34,062 bases of DNA from Candidatus Bathyarchaeia archaeon (GTDB lineage: Archaea > Thermoproteota > Bathyarchaeia > 40CM-2-53-6 > DTGE01): positions 1 through 34,062 of the forward strand of contig JAWCKG010000019.1 of assembly GCA_038852285.1 (NCBI GenBank). The letters run 5' to 3'. Position numbers and translations under genes: made by a program. Shown piece by piece: positions 1-9,030 of this stretch. The notes below the pieces were generated by a model. That model did not search any database. It was not told where the DNA came from and saw only the letters and a program-made list of their open reading frames with translations. Position 1 is the first letter of the stretch; each line of letters begins with the position of its first letter.

Positions 1-521
1 AATCCCTTTGATTCCAAATATTCGATCAACGAATATGGAATGACCTGTCTCGGAGTTAGCAAAGCTATCTTCTTAGGTTTTACCCCCCCGTTAGCCTCTT
101 CTATCACGTCTTCAAGACGCTCCGCTTCGATCGGGTATTTTTCATCAGCCAGCTTCAGCAACTCTACTTTATGGACCTTCGCCTTCGCTCTTGGAGCCAA
201 TTGCTCAGCCACGTATCCTCCCTCCAACCCTGCGACTAGGTGAAACCCCGTTTTCCCTATTACTCCAGCCACCTGCTCAATGGTGATGTTAGTATTGCCG
301 CCCAAATAGGGGACATCGCCCTGATAATGCTCATCCGAAAATACAAATCCAACGGAAACCCCCTCCTTCCTCAAGGCGTTGTAAACCCTTTCCTGCCTCT
401 CCAAGAATTCTGCTGTGGATATTCCGAATTCCTTATCCACCGTTTCATAATGGCGGAGAATGGTCTTCACCATTTCAAATTCCATAGACATACGATCCAA
501 TTGCTCTGCGGTTAATCCCAT
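1..521 (-). CDS. M24 (creatinase/Xaa-Pro peptidase)-like protein, N-terminal part
   Basis: The minus strand is open from an ATG at 521 to the window edge (173 codons), so only the N-terminal part is present. The translation begins MGLTAEQLDRMSMEF and contains GFVFSDEHYQGDVPYLGGN and, later, KIALLTPRQVIPYSLIEYL. This pattern of an alpha/beta domain resembles the creatinase-type N-terminal domain that precedes the metal-binding pita-bread domain of Xaa-Pro aminopeptidase/prolidase-like M24 proteins. The metal ligands would lie beyond the edge, so catalytic activity cannot be judged. A purine-rich GGATGGG lies about 5 bases before the ATG, and CATAAATG on the minus strand (553-560) is a possible TATA box. 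The family assignment is by remembered resemblance only; another creatinase-fold protein is possible. Confidence 0.6.
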   Translation of the reverse strand, partial: MGLTAEQLDRMSMEFEMVKTILRHYETVDKEFGISTAEFLERQERVYNALRKEGVSVGFVFSDEHYQGDVPYLGGNTNITIEQVAGVIGKTGFHLVAGLEGGYVAEQLAPRAKAKVHKVELLKLADEKYPIEAERLEDVIEEANGGVKPKKIALLTPRQVIPYSLIEYLESKG

Positions 522-703
522 TTTAACCCATCCTAATCTGGCCAAATTTTCATTTATGGGAAATGCGAATACGATCGAGATCCTGGTTTAAGGTCTTAAA
601 TAACTTTTCGCGATGACGGTCGGATACTGGCGAAATAAGCCTTTTCCTCCTCAAAGTATTGTATGTATGGCATAGCAATTTCTCATCCAAGTCTATCATG
701 GGT

Positions 704-3397
704 TTATGCGGGTTCCTTTAGGTTTAGTGTCGCCTTCACCATGTCTCCTTGATATTGTAAGGTGAAGCCCATTTTCTTCATCAACCTTATCGCCTGGTAG
801 TTTTCTCTGAGCATTATTCCATAAATGGTTTCTACTCCCTTCTCCGTGGAGATTTCAATCATGTAATCTAACAGTTTCGAGCCTAGTCCTAGGTTCTGCC
901 AGGGGTCCGCGACAATGAACGCTATCTCGCCGGTTTTCCCATCGGGCTCTAGGACTAACCTGGCCACTCCGATGATCTTTCTTTCACCTTTTTCAGTTAG
1001 CTCCGCGACGATGGCCAGCTCTCTGTCATAGTCGATGTTGCAGTATCTCACCCTTACTTCATGCGGCGTGTCCTTTATGATCTCGAAAAACCTGTATCGT
1101 ATGGACTCGGGGGAAAAGCTTCGGAACATCTCCAGCCATAGGGGTTCGTCCTCCGGCTTTATCGGCCTCAACAACACTTTTCGACCATCGCGGAGGGGCC
1201 ACAACGTCTCATACTTCTTTGGGTATGGGCTGATTACCAAGTGTGCGTGTGGCTTAGTTTCTTTGAAAACTTCTTCTATGTCGAGGACGACTCTGGCGTC
1301 CAGCGCCAACGCTTCTTTTTCGTCGATGAAGAGGGGGTTGATGTCGACTTCCTTCAGCTGGGGGAAGTCCAAAAGCATTTGGGAGAAGCGTATCATCAGC
1401 TCCTCCAGGAGTTTTATGTTCGCTGGAGGATGTTTCCTGTAGCCCCTCAAAAGTTGGTAGACCTTTGTCTCCTCCATTATTCTCCTAGCCAAGGTTTGGT
1501 TTAACGGTGGAAGCCCGAAAGCCACGTCACGGTAAAGCTCCACACCGACTCCACCCATGCCGAAGAGGATGATGGGGCCGAACAGAGGATCCTTTTTGGA
1601 TCCCAAGATCACCTCATATCCAAGTTTCTTAATCATGGGTTGAACGGTAACTCCTGTAAGCTTGGCCTCGGGTTTATACTCTTTGGCTCGACGCATGATT
1701 TCGTTGAAGGCTTTTCTCACCTCTTCCTCAGAGGTGATGTTTAACACAACCCCCCCGGCATCGGTTTTATGAGTTATATCGGGAGAAAGAACCTTTAACA
1801 CTACGGGGTATCCGATCTGCGACGCAATGGCTACCGCTTCATCTACGTTTTCCGCTAACAGTGTTTTAACTGTTGGAATTCCATAGTATTCTAAAAGCTG
1901 CTTCGCCTCCATTTCGGTGAGGATTTCCCGATTCTCCTTCGCAGCGTTTCTCATCATAACTAGGAGGGGGCGCTTGGGTGGGGCAGCGTCCACCGGCAGC
2001 TCCTCGGGTGTTTCGTAAAGTAACTCCAGATTTCGCTTGTATTGGTACATGTACATGTAGGTTGTAACGGCTTGCTCCGGAGTGAAGTAGGTGGGAAGGT
2101 TGTTACGGCTTAGGATTCGATTCGCCTCCTCCACGTCTTCGTATCCCATGAAGGATGTGAGAATAGGCTTTGAGGTTTTTTTGGTTCGAACGATATTCAC
2201 GATGGTTTCCGCGATTTCAACTGGGTCTGTTACACCCTGAGGCGTATATATGATCAACGTGCCGTTGACGTTTTCATCTTCTAGGCATGCGTTTAAAGCG
2301 AGGGCGTATCTGTCAGCTTTCGCGTCCCCAAGTATGTCGATGGGATTTCCCTTACTCCAGAAATAAGGTAGAGCTTCGTTCAGTTTTTCCATGGTCTTCG
2401 GGCTCAGCTTTGCAAGGCTACCTCCACTGGATATGAGCGCGTCCGTGGCCATTATTCCAGGTCCACCCGCGTTGGTTATGATGGCGAGGTTTGGCCCGTT
2501 TGGAAGGGGCTGTTTTCCCAAAGCTTCAGCGCAGTTAAATAAGTCGTTGATTTCTTCAACCCGGACTATGCCAGCCCGTTTAAACGCTGCCTCGTATACT
2601 GAGTCTTCTCCTGTTAGGGAGCCTGTGTGAGAGGCCGCGGCCTTGGCGCTTTCAGCGAACTTTCCGGCTTTCACTACAATAATTGGCTTGGTTCGGGCGA
2701 AGTGTCTCGCCGCGCTCATGAACTTTCTGGCATTGGTGACCCCTTCCACGTACATTAATATGCTTCGAGTCTGTGGATCTGTTCCAAAATAGTCTATTAA
2801 ATCTCCGAAGTCCACGTCGATCATGGAGCCGACTGAAACAAAGTTGCTGAAGCCTACCCCCTCCCGAACCGCCCAGTCGAGGATCGCTGACCCCATGGCA
2901 CCACTTTGAGAAATAAGCGCTATTCTACCTGGCCTCGGCGTTTTACCGATGAAAGTGGCGTTGAGATGAATGCCTGGACGTATAACGCCTAAGCAATTAG
3001 GCCCTATTATCCTTAAAAACCCATACTTCCTTTTTACTTCAAGTATCTGGTCCTCTAAAGCCTTACCTTCAGGTCCGACCTCTTTGAATCCAGCCGATAT
3101 GATGATGACGCCTGGAATGTGTTTCTCTCCACATTGCTCCACTACCGCTGGAACGGTTTTCGCAGGGGTAGCGATCACGGCGAGGTCTACGTCTCCAGGC
3201 ACTTCTTTCACGTTTTGGTAGGCTTTAAACCCTAGGATTTGAGGCTTCTTAATGTTCACCAGATAAACCTTGCCTTCATATCCTCCCTCTGTAAGGTTTT
3301 TCGTCAACGTAAAACCTACAGATCCTTCTTCATCGCTCGCCCCTATCAGCGCGACGCTTTTAGGGTTAAAAATCTTCTCAAGGTTCACGGTAACCAT
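704..3397 (-). CDS. ADP-forming acetate/acyl-CoA ligase fused to a GNAT acetyltransferase domain
   Basis: This 897-residue protein has the Acd alpha-beta order plus an acetyltransferase. Residues 1-140 form a CoA-binding Rossmann domain with GPNCLG at 132-137. Residues 150-460 are the CoA-ligase domains, with SHTGSLTGED and the phosphohistidine candidate His257. An ATP-grasp domain follows at about 490-715 (TEMEAKQLLEYYGIPTVK; FGMGGVGVELYRDVAF). A GNAT domain at about 735-890 carries the acetyl-CoA loop QNLGLG at 834-839. The ligase part interconverts acyl-CoA, ADP and phosphate with acid, CoA and ATP. The same architecture occurs in the bacterial lysine acetyltransferase Pat, whose ligase half is reported to be inactive for lack of the histidine; here the histidine is kept. 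The ATG has no clear ribosome site. A TATA-like GATTATATC at 3432-3441 (minus) would give a short leader. Confidence 0.88.
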   Translation of the reverse strand: MVTVNLEKIFNPKSVALIGASDEEGSVGFTLTKNLTEGGYEGKVYLVNIKKPQILGFKAYQNVKEVPGDVDLAVIATPAKTVPAVVEQCGEKHIPGVIIISAGFKEVGPEGKALEDQILEVKRKYGFLRIIGPNCLGVIRPGIHLNATFIGKTPRPGRIALISQSGAMGSAILDWAVREGVGFSNFVSVGSMIDVDFGDLIDYFGTDPQTRSILMYVEGVTNARKFMSAARHFARTKPIIVVKAGKFAESAKAAASHTGSLTGEDSVYEAAFKRAGIVRVEEINDLFNCAEALGKQPLPNGPNLAIITNAGGPGIMATDALISSGGSLAKLSPKTMEKLNEALPYFWSKGNPIDILGDAKADRYALALNACLEDENVNGTLIIYTPQGVTDPVEIAETIVNIVRTKKTSKPILTSFMGYEDVEEANRILSRNNLPTYFTPEQAVTTYMYMYQYKRNLELLYETPEELPVDAAPPKRPLLVMMRNAAKENREILTEMEAKQLLEYYGIPTVKTLLAENVDEAVAIASQIGYPVVLKVLSPDITHKTDAGGVVLNITSEEEVRKAFNEIMRRAKEYKPEAKLTGVTVQPMIKKLGYEVILGSKKDPLFGPIILFGMGGVGVELYRDVAFGLPPLNQTLARRIMEETKVYQLLRGYRKHPPANIKLLEELMIRFSQMLLDFPQLKEVDINPLFIDEKEALALDARVVLDIEEVFKETKPHAHLVISPYPKKYETLWPLRDGRKVLLRPIKPEDEPLWLEMFRSFSPESIRYRFFEIIKDTPHEVRVRYCNIDYDRELAIVAELTEKGERKIIGVARLVLEPDGKTGEIAFIVADPWQNLGLGSKLLDYMIEISTEKGVETIYGIMLRENYQAIRLMKKMGFTLQYQGDMVKATLNLKEPA

Positions 3398-3724
3398 GAA
3401 TCAGGTCCCTAAGTTTATCGATCCTAGGGAATGATATAATCGTTTCTAATCACCCTGAAATGAGTTTCGACTAAAATATCTCAAATCGAAACGTTAATTC
3501 TTTAATTTCTGAATGAATCATTCTTCTCCCGTAGTTGACAGAGGGAGCCTGATCCATTTCCACATGGATAAGACGGCTCGATGATCCTTAGAATAGCCCT
3601 CAATCTCAGCCATGTCGTCGTTCAGATCGAGCATTAGGGTTGGAAAACTTTCATGAATATTTCTAATCGTTTAAATATTTCTAGACGCCTCGTTTTAAGG
3701 CCTATCAAAATAAATCGTTGAAGG
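3398..3724. promoter_or_regulatory. Divergent promoter region between the CoA ligase and TauE genes
   Basis: No gene is seen here. On the minus strand, GATTATATC (3432-3441) sits about 35 bases before the CoA-ligase ATG and suits a TATA box. On the plus strand, TTTAAATATTT (about 3671-3681) sits about 45-50 bases before the TauE start. A near-perfect palindrome GAATGAATCATTC (3511-3523: two 6-base arms, one central base) lies between them and could be an operator. The rest is unassigned. Confidence 0.45.
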
Positions 3725-4552
3725 TTGGATGCGTGGTTGATCGAGATTCATATAATCTCGCTGGCGTTGCTCGCCGTGTTGATAGGGTTGGCTTCATCGA
3801 TGCTTGGTATAGGGGGTGGAATATTCATCGTCCCGATTTTAACCTTAATTTTCAATTTAGACATACATCAATCCGTTGGAACAAGCCTCTTCTCCATCAT
3901 ATTCATGGCGATTTCCTCTTCTTTCGAGTACGCGAGGCAGAGGAGGGTGGACTATCTTCCATGCATTATCCTTTCGGCTGGAGCGATTTTCGGGGGCGTC
4001 TCAGGGGCTTACGCGACGAGGTTTGTGGAGTCAGAGAAAATGTCAGCCATATTTGGGGCGGTGTTAATTCTCATAGCCATTCGATTTCTGAAGGCAGGAA
4101 AAGAAGAGGGGAAAGTATCGACTCGATCACCCAACTCCAGAGGTTGGCGTAGGGTGCTTGTGGATTCAAAGGGGGATAGGTTCGAATACACGGTGAATAC
4201 ACGCCTCGGTGTTTTATTCAGCCTACTGGCCGGGTTCGTCTCAGGGTTTCTTGGGTTGGGAGGAGGAGTGGTGATGGTCCCCGTGTTGAGGCTGGTGGTT
4301 GGGATGCCCATGCACCTCGCGGTGTCCTCATCCGTATTCATCATGATCCTCACATCGATTTCAGGCTCTTTCATACACAAAAACCTCGGGAATGTAAGGC
4401 TTGAATACGGGCTTCCAGTCGCCTTAGGGGTGATTCTGGGGGCTCAAGTTGGGGCGAGGCTAGCCCGGAAAACACCTGGTAAATGGTTGCAGGCCATGTT
4501 CGGGCTACTTCTCCTATCCTTGGGTGCCAGAATGATTTTTACTATGTTTTAA
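3725..4552 (+). CDS. TauE/SafE family (DUF81) membrane permease
   Basis: The 275-residue protein is strongly hydrophobic, with two related halves. Each half begins with the family's glycine-rich loop: GLASSMLGIGGGIFIVPIL near residue 20 and FVSGFLGLGGGVVMVPVL near residue 170. They are separated by a polar loop (about 127-155). This is the pattern of the TauE/SafE permeases, which move sulfite, sulfonates or other organic anions across the cytoplasmic membrane; the substrate cannot be read from the sequence. The start is uncertain: TTG at 3725 or TTG at 3737, with GAAGG at 3719-3723 better spaced for the second. It stands alone, with over 300 bases of noncoding DNA on both sides, so it is probably monocistronic. 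Confidence 0.85.
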   Translation: MDAWLIEIHIISLALLAVLIGLASSMLGIGGGIFIVPILTLIFNLDIHQSVGTSLFSIIFMAISSSFEYARQRRVDYLPCIILSAGAIFGGVSGAYATRFVESEKMSAIFGAVLILIAIRFLKAGKEEGKVSTRSPNSRGWRRVLVDSKGDRFEYTVNTRLGVLFSLLAGFVSGFLGLGGGVVMVPVLRLVVGMPMHLAVSSSVFIMILTSISGSFIHKNLGNVRLEYGLPVALGVILGAQVGARLARKTPGKWLQAMFGLLLLSLGARMIFTMF

Positions 4553-4931
4553 TAAGGTTTAGATTCCTCCAGAAAAATTGCATCGACTTTTACCATTAAT
4601 GATGGGCCGAGCCCTTTTTAGCGATTTGAGGATATAATGTGTTCATCCTTCAAGAGGATGGATGTCGATACATTAGAAGAAGGTAAGCGTAATTTAGATA
4701 ATATTTTAGACGTGACGTCAAGCTAGATCGTTCTCACCGAAAAAATGAGTGACCTTATAAAACGCCGGCAAGCTCAGTCATAGGACTTCCCAGGTTAAGG
4801 CTTGTTTAGGATGAAAAGAATAAGATCATAGATGACTTCACGTCAATTAGGAAATTGATCCTCGCGCTTCAGCTCAACAACTAAAGAACGCTTTAAACAT
4901 GATTTAATGCGGATCGAAGCATGGGTAAGAC
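4553..4931. other. Intergenic stretch with no recognised gene
   Basis: No convincing coding region or RNA gene is visible. A small hairpin, CATCCT-TCAAG-AGGATG (4644-4660), follows the TauE gene at about 90 bases. An 8-base palindrome TGACGTCA lies at 4713-4720. The AT-rich CTTTAAACATGATTTAATG (about 4890-4909) is a possible TATA region for the downstream protease gene. A 29-codon ORF starting at the ATG around 4638 has no recognisable features and is not called. Confidence 0.4.
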
Positions 4932-6998
4932 ATGTGGAAAGGGTGGAGAGTAGGGTTAAATAGGAGGGTGTCGGTCGATTCTATGGGAGTCATGAAGGAC
5001 TGTAAGTTGTTTTATCGGATTCTTTCAACTATCTTCATCATTCTTCTCGCGGCTTCAATTATCCCTTGCCCTGGTTGGGGTTCTGAAACCTCTACATTTA
5101 TGGAAGGAAGTAGGGAGGTTCAGCTTCAGGTTAAGGTGGTGTTCATCGGTTTTAACCGCTCGGTCATCGACGAAAAATATCTAGCTTGGAACGGACCACA
5201 GTATAAGTATCAAGCTGTGCTGATCCCCGGAGTCTCCACAAACGTTCTTTACCGGTTCAGCTACGTTTACGAGTATTTCGACTCAGGTTTAACCTCAGAG
5301 TTCGTCGACTATCTGGCCAGTATGGGACTTGAGGAAGCTCGGAGAAATTTACTGTGGAACTTAACCTACCGTTATACTGAGACTGGTTTGAACGTTAACT
5401 ACACGCAGTTTCAAGTTGATTCTTTGAACACATTATACGACGTGGACCGGGTGGAGGATTGGCTGTACGAAAACCGAGAAAGGTTTGGAGGTCTACCTGA
5501 AAACGGGTATACTTTGTTCCTCGCTTACCTGCCATCCTTACCATTGTTTACACCGGATCAATACGACGCCGTGGTGAGAGGTGAGCACGTGACGGTAACA
5601 CCTCACTACTACAATCGGACCTTTGTGGACATAGATTTGGGACTTATCGTGAATGCTCGATGGATGACTGGTTGGGGTGGGAGGCATCGCTTCTACTACA
5701 TTGACTTATCCGCTGGTCCCAGCATGGTGGATCAGCAGCTTCCCCTACAGTTGGCGGCCCATGTAAACGGCGTCGACCTCTCTACCGCTTATGGGTTAAG
5801 GTGGCTGAACCAGTACATTTCCGACTACGTTTACGGAGCTGTTTACAACCTCTTCGCCCCAGACCTGATCTACCCATTAAACTTGGCTGAAAAGTACAGG
5901 GTTGACATCCTCGTGTTGGATAACCGATCCAAAGAATCTGAGCCTGCTTTGAATCGAACCCTCAACTCTGATAAGGTGAAGGAAGAGCTGGGTGAACTAT
6001 TATCCTTCGCCGAGGTGGAGGTGGAGGTTCGATTTAAATCTCTGCGGGAATATCCGGAGCTGGAAACTTTGATCCGAAACTGCACCCTACAAGCCAGGGG
6101 TGTTACCTTAACCTATCCACCCGAGGTTTATTATCCCCCAAACATCGTGGACTTGAGGCCTCTCTATCATTGGCTGAGCGAAAGCGGAGAAGGACACCTG
6201 AAGGATTTTTTCACGGTCGTCCGTAACGAGAAGCAGTTCGACATACCGGTTATGATATTCGTCTTTGAAAGGGACTTCAACATCGGCCTATCCCAGAAGG
6301 AGTGGCTGGCCCAGATTGGAGGTGTTGGCGACCTATGGGGGATCAGCCTCTACGACGTGGTGTTGATCAGCCACTCAGAGTTTGACCTCACTTTGGGAGA
6401 CCATGTCAAATACGGGCCCAAACAGGAGGGCAAAGGATTGGGGTTCACTCAAACAGTCATCCATGAGGTGGGCCACATATTGGGGTTGAATCATCCCTTC
6501 ATCTATGACCCCACTGAGGATTATGTGGCGTCTGTGATGGCATACTATCCATACGTGTATGAGTTCAGCCAGTTTGATAAGGACACGTTTCTTAGAAGCC
6601 TCACCGACGAGGTCATCATGGACACGAGGGTGAAAGTGGCGGGTGAAGCCGCGGAGAATCCGTTACTTGGATCCACGTACGTTGAGGTTACCCGCCTGCT
6701 GAACCAAGCGGAGGCCTTGTACGATGAGATGAAATACGGGGAGGCGTTGGCAAAGGCGTTGGAAGCCTCCCAAAGGCCCTTGGCACCTCAGAGGACGGTG
6801 AGCGTACCCTCATTTTTCCTCGCTTTATACGCCTTCCTGATCGGTGGAGGAGTCGGATTTACCGCCGCCTACTACGCGTATGTGAGGAGGAGAGAAACCC
6901 GTTACTGCCCTGACTGTGGGGCGAAGCTTCAGGTTCAGCGAGGTGGATGGTATTGTCCTCGATGCGGAGGATGGAAGGAGTTGGAGGCGGTGGGCTAG
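4932..6998 (+). CDS. Membrane-anchored metzincin-like zinc protease with C-terminal zinc ribbon
   Basis: The 688-residue protein has a hydrophobic signal or anchor at about 27-50 and a large extracytoplasmic region. A zinc-binding HEVGHILGLNH at 511-521 fits HExxHxxGxxH, and SVMAYYPY puts a methionine (Met536) where metzincins have their Met-turn. A short helical stretch (about 590-620) leads to a transmembrane helix (about 627-651) and a C-terminal zinc ribbon with Cys659, Cys662, Cys675 and Cys678. By topology the protease domain should be outside and the ribbon in the cytoplasm. I do not recognise the domain between residues 55 and 400. ATG 4932 is the first start; ATG 4983 or 4992 would give a more usual signal peptide. 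The stop overlaps the convergent CofE-like gene by 4 bases. Protease function is inferred from the motif alone. Confidence 0.72.
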   Translation: MWKGWRVGLNRRVSVDSMGVMKDCKLFYRILSTIFIILLAASIIPCPGWGSETSTFMEGSREVQLQVKVVFIGFNRSVIDEKYLAWNGPQYKYQAVLIPGVSTNVLYRFSYVYEYFDSGLTSEFVDYLASMGLEEARRNLLWNLTYRYTETGLNVNYTQFQVDSLNTLYDVDRVEDWLYENRERFGGLPENGYTLFLAYLPSLPLFTPDQYDAVVRGEHVTVTPHYYNRTFVDIDLGLIVNARWMTGWGGRHRFYYIDLSAGPSMVDQQLPLQLAAHVNGVDLSTAYGLRWLNQYISDYVYGAVYNLFAPDLIYPLNLAEKYRVDILVLDNRSKESEPALNRTLNSDKVKEELGELLSFAEVEVEVRFKSLREYPELETLIRNCTLQARGVTLTYPPEVYYPPNIVDLRPLYHWLSESGEGHLKDFFTVVRNEKQFDIPVMIFVFERDFNIGLSQKEWLAQIGGVGDLWGISLYDVVLISHSEFDLTLGDHVKYGPKQEGKGLGFTQTVIHEVGHILGLNHPFIYDPTEDYVASVMAYYPYVYEFSQFDKDTFLRSLTDEVIMDTRVKVAGEAAENPLLGSTYVEVTRLLNQAEALYDEMKYGEALAKALEASQRPLAPQRTVSVPSFFLALYAFLIGGGVGFTAAYYAYVRRRETRYCPDCGAKLQVQRGGWYCPRCGGWKELEAVG

Positions 6999-7801
6999 GG
7001 GTTTCTCCGCCGACTGATTCGACGACTCGAAGGAGACTTTTTAAACGATTCCCTTAATACCTTCATGTATAGGCATTGGTCCCATGGAATCTTCATTTTT
7101 GGGTTCGCTTTCCCCTCTGTGAGCTGTAGGCCGTGGTCCCTGATTAAGGCTAAGGGTGTCCTCTCCGCGCTTTCCCCCATCGCGAGGTGGGCTGCAGAGG
7201 CGAGGTCGTCGGCCGTGTTCACCCTTGTTACTTGGAGAGCGACCCCGTACAGGTCCAGTCTACCCCGATAATCTCTTACAGGGGTTAGGCCTGCAACGGC
7301 GATGGCTAAACCGGTAGTTCCAAGCCTTAGGGGTGTTGTCCTGCTGTCGGCGATGATGACGGCGATCCTCACATTGAAGGCTGAGCTCAGGCTTTGCTTA
7401 AGCCTTTGAGCGGCTCGCTGAGGGTTTCTTGGCCAGAGGACGGCGTGGCCTGGCGGGGCGTTGGAGAGGTCTGCTCCAGCGTTGGCTATAAGGACGCCAT
7501 GCTTTATGGTTAGGAGGGCTCTGAAGACTCCGCCTAGAACATCGTCGGCCTCCCTTAAAACAACTTCCACAAACTCTGGCTTTAACCCGTATTTTTTTGA
7601 AAGTTTCTTCGCCTCGGCGCTTGGCTTGACTTCGCTGAGCTTTACGACCCTTCCTTCGCATGTGGAGACAAGCTTGCTGGCCACTACGAGAATGTCCCCA
7701 TCCTTCAGGTTTAATCCTTCTCTTTTTAATGCGGAGAGAACTACTTCCTCAAGCCTAGTACCCGGGGTAATGAGGGGGGTTTTTATCCCTTGAACGATCA
7801 A
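6995..7801 (-). CDS. cofE: Coenzyme F420-0:L-glutamate ligase (CofE)-like protein
   Basis: The 268-residue protein has CofE family hallmarks: VASKLVSTCEGR at 40-51, NAGADLSN at 107-114 with a metal-ligand candidate Asp111, and ADSRTTPLRLGTTG at 151-164 with Asp152. CofE adds glutamate to the F420 precursor using GTP. The third motif differs from the SDTxGRxxRxG form I associate with characterised CofE enzymes, so this may be a paralogue with another role; no other F420 gene is in the window. The C-terminus (about 245-268) is basic and serine-rich. It starts with TTG at 7801, sharing TTGA (7798-7801) with the argG stop, so the two are probably one transcript with coupled translation. Confidence 0.7.
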   Translation of the reverse strand: MIVQGIKTPLITPGTRLEEVVLSALKREGLNLKDGDILVVASKLVSTCEGRVVKLSEVKPSAEAKKLSKKYGLKPEFVEVVLREADDVLGGVFRALLTIKHGVLIANAGADLSNAPPGHAVLWPRNPQRAAQRLKQSLSSAFNVRIAVIIADSRTTPLRLGTTGLAIAVAGLTPVRDYRGRLDLYGVALQVTRVNTADDLASAAHLAMGESAERTPLALIRDHGLQLTEGKANPKMKIPWDQCLYMKVLRESFKKSPSSRRISRRRNP

Positions 7802-9030
7802 GAAGCCTTAACCTCGGGTTTTCCGCGTTGCTTCGAAGCGGCTTCATGGGCCATCCTAGAAGGCAGTCCCCATATCTCGACGAAGCCTTCGCCCCACCGT
7901 TGCTGGTAGAGGCTTTCAGCCTCGTAGGCGATGAGACCTCGATCGTACAGCGAATGGGGAGACCTCCTCCCAACGACGGAGGCGCATCCCTTGTAGAGCT
8001 TGACTTTCACATCGCCGGTCACCCTTTCCTGAACCCTGTTGATAAAGGCCTCCAAGTCCGTTCTCAGCGGATCCACCCATAGTCCAGCGTAGGCGAGAAA
8101 ACACCACTCCCTGTCTACTGCTTCCTTGAAGGCGGCTTCATGCCTCGTCATCACCGTTTTCTCCAAGTCTCGATGAGCCTCGATCAGGGTCACAGCCGCT
8201 GGACACTCGTAGACTTCTCTCGACTTCAACCCCACCAGCCTGTCCTCAACATGGTCGATCCGCCCTACGCCATGTTTTCCAGCGAGCTTATTCAACCACG
8301 TGACTAGTTCGACTGGGTCTAATCTTCGCCCGTTTAAGGCGACCGGTCTTCCCTCCTCGAAGGAGACTTCCACGACCTCAGGCTTCTCTGGGGCGTTTTC
8401 AGCCGACTGGGTCCACTCGTATACTTCTTCAGGAGGCTCATGATACGGATCGTCTAGGACGCCACATTCAACGGCCCTGCCCCATAGGTTTTGGTCGACG
8501 CTGTATGGTTTGCCGTGGTCTACGGGAATGGGTATTCCATGCTTCTTAGCGTACTCGATCTCCTGGGTTCGGGTGAGCCCCCACTCCCTAATGGGTGCTA
8601 GTATTCTTAAATGGGGAGTTTTAGCCTTGATGGTCACCTCGAACCTAACCTGATCGTTCCCCTTGCCGCTGCATCCATGGGCCACAGCCTCCGCGTTTTC
8701 TTTCAACGCCACTTCCAACAGCTTCTCCGCGATCAGAGGCCTGGAGAGAGCTGTGCTGAGAGGATATTTCCCCTGGTAGAGGGCGTTAGCCTTCACCGCT
8801 GGGTAAACATATTTCTCGATGAACTCTTTTCTCGCGTCCACGTAGTAGTGTTTGACGGCTCCTACCGTGAGGGCCTTCCGCTCCAAGGCCTGGCAGTCTT
8901 CTCCCTGCCCAACATCCACCGTGACCGTGATGACCTCTAAGTCGTATTTCTCCTTAATCCATCTCACGGCGATAGATGTGTCTAACCCCCCCGAGTACGC
9001 CAACACGACCTTTCCGCTCATATCGTTCAC
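7798..9030 (-). CDS. argG: Argininosuccinate synthase
   Basis: The 410-residue protein matches ArgG across its length. It has the ATP pyrophosphatase P-loop AYSGGLDTS at 10-18 and the citrulline/aspartate-binding AHGCSGKGNDQVRFE near residue 112. It condenses citrulline and aspartate with ATP to argininosuccinate in arginine synthesis. It is divergent from the Lrp/AsnC gene at 9159, with the TATA-like TTTTATTAA at 9077-9085 on its own strand, and it is followed by the overlapping cofE-like gene. ATG 9030 is taken as start; the methionine three codons later is an alternative. Confidence 0.96.
   Translation of the reverse strand: MNDMSGKVVLAYSGGLDTSIAVRWIKEKYDLEVITVTVDVGQGEDCQALERKALTVGAVKHYYVDARKEFIEKYVYPAVKANALYQGKYPLSTALSRPLIAEKLLEVALKENAEAVAHGCSGKGNDQVRFEVTIKAKTPHLRILAPIREWGLTRTQEIEYAKKHGIPIPVDHGKPYSVDQNLWGRAVECGVLDDPYHEPPEEVYEWTQSAENAPEKPEVVEVSFEEGRPVALNGRRLDPVELVTWLNKLAGKHGVGRIDHVEDRLVGLKSREVYECPAAVTLIEAHRDLEKTVMTRHEAAFKEAVDREWCFLAYAGLWVDPLRTDLEAFINRVQERVTGDVKVKLYKGCASVVGRRSPHSLYDRGLIAYEAESLYQQRWGEGFVEIWGLPSRMAHEAASKQRGKPEVKAS

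Noticed and set aside
240-515. Plus-strand ORF of 91 codons
   Set aside because: It runs antisense to the open partial M24-like frame (1-521), which has family-like sequence; this one has none.
3718-4152. Plus-strand ORF of 144 codons overlapping the TauE gene
   Set aside because: It overlaps in another frame the clearly hydrophobic, motif-bearing TauE protein and has no plausible domain.
4644-4660. Hairpin CATCCT/AGGATG considered as an RNA gene or riboswitch
   Set aside because: It is a single 6-pair stem with no further structure; I could not support more than a simple hairpin.
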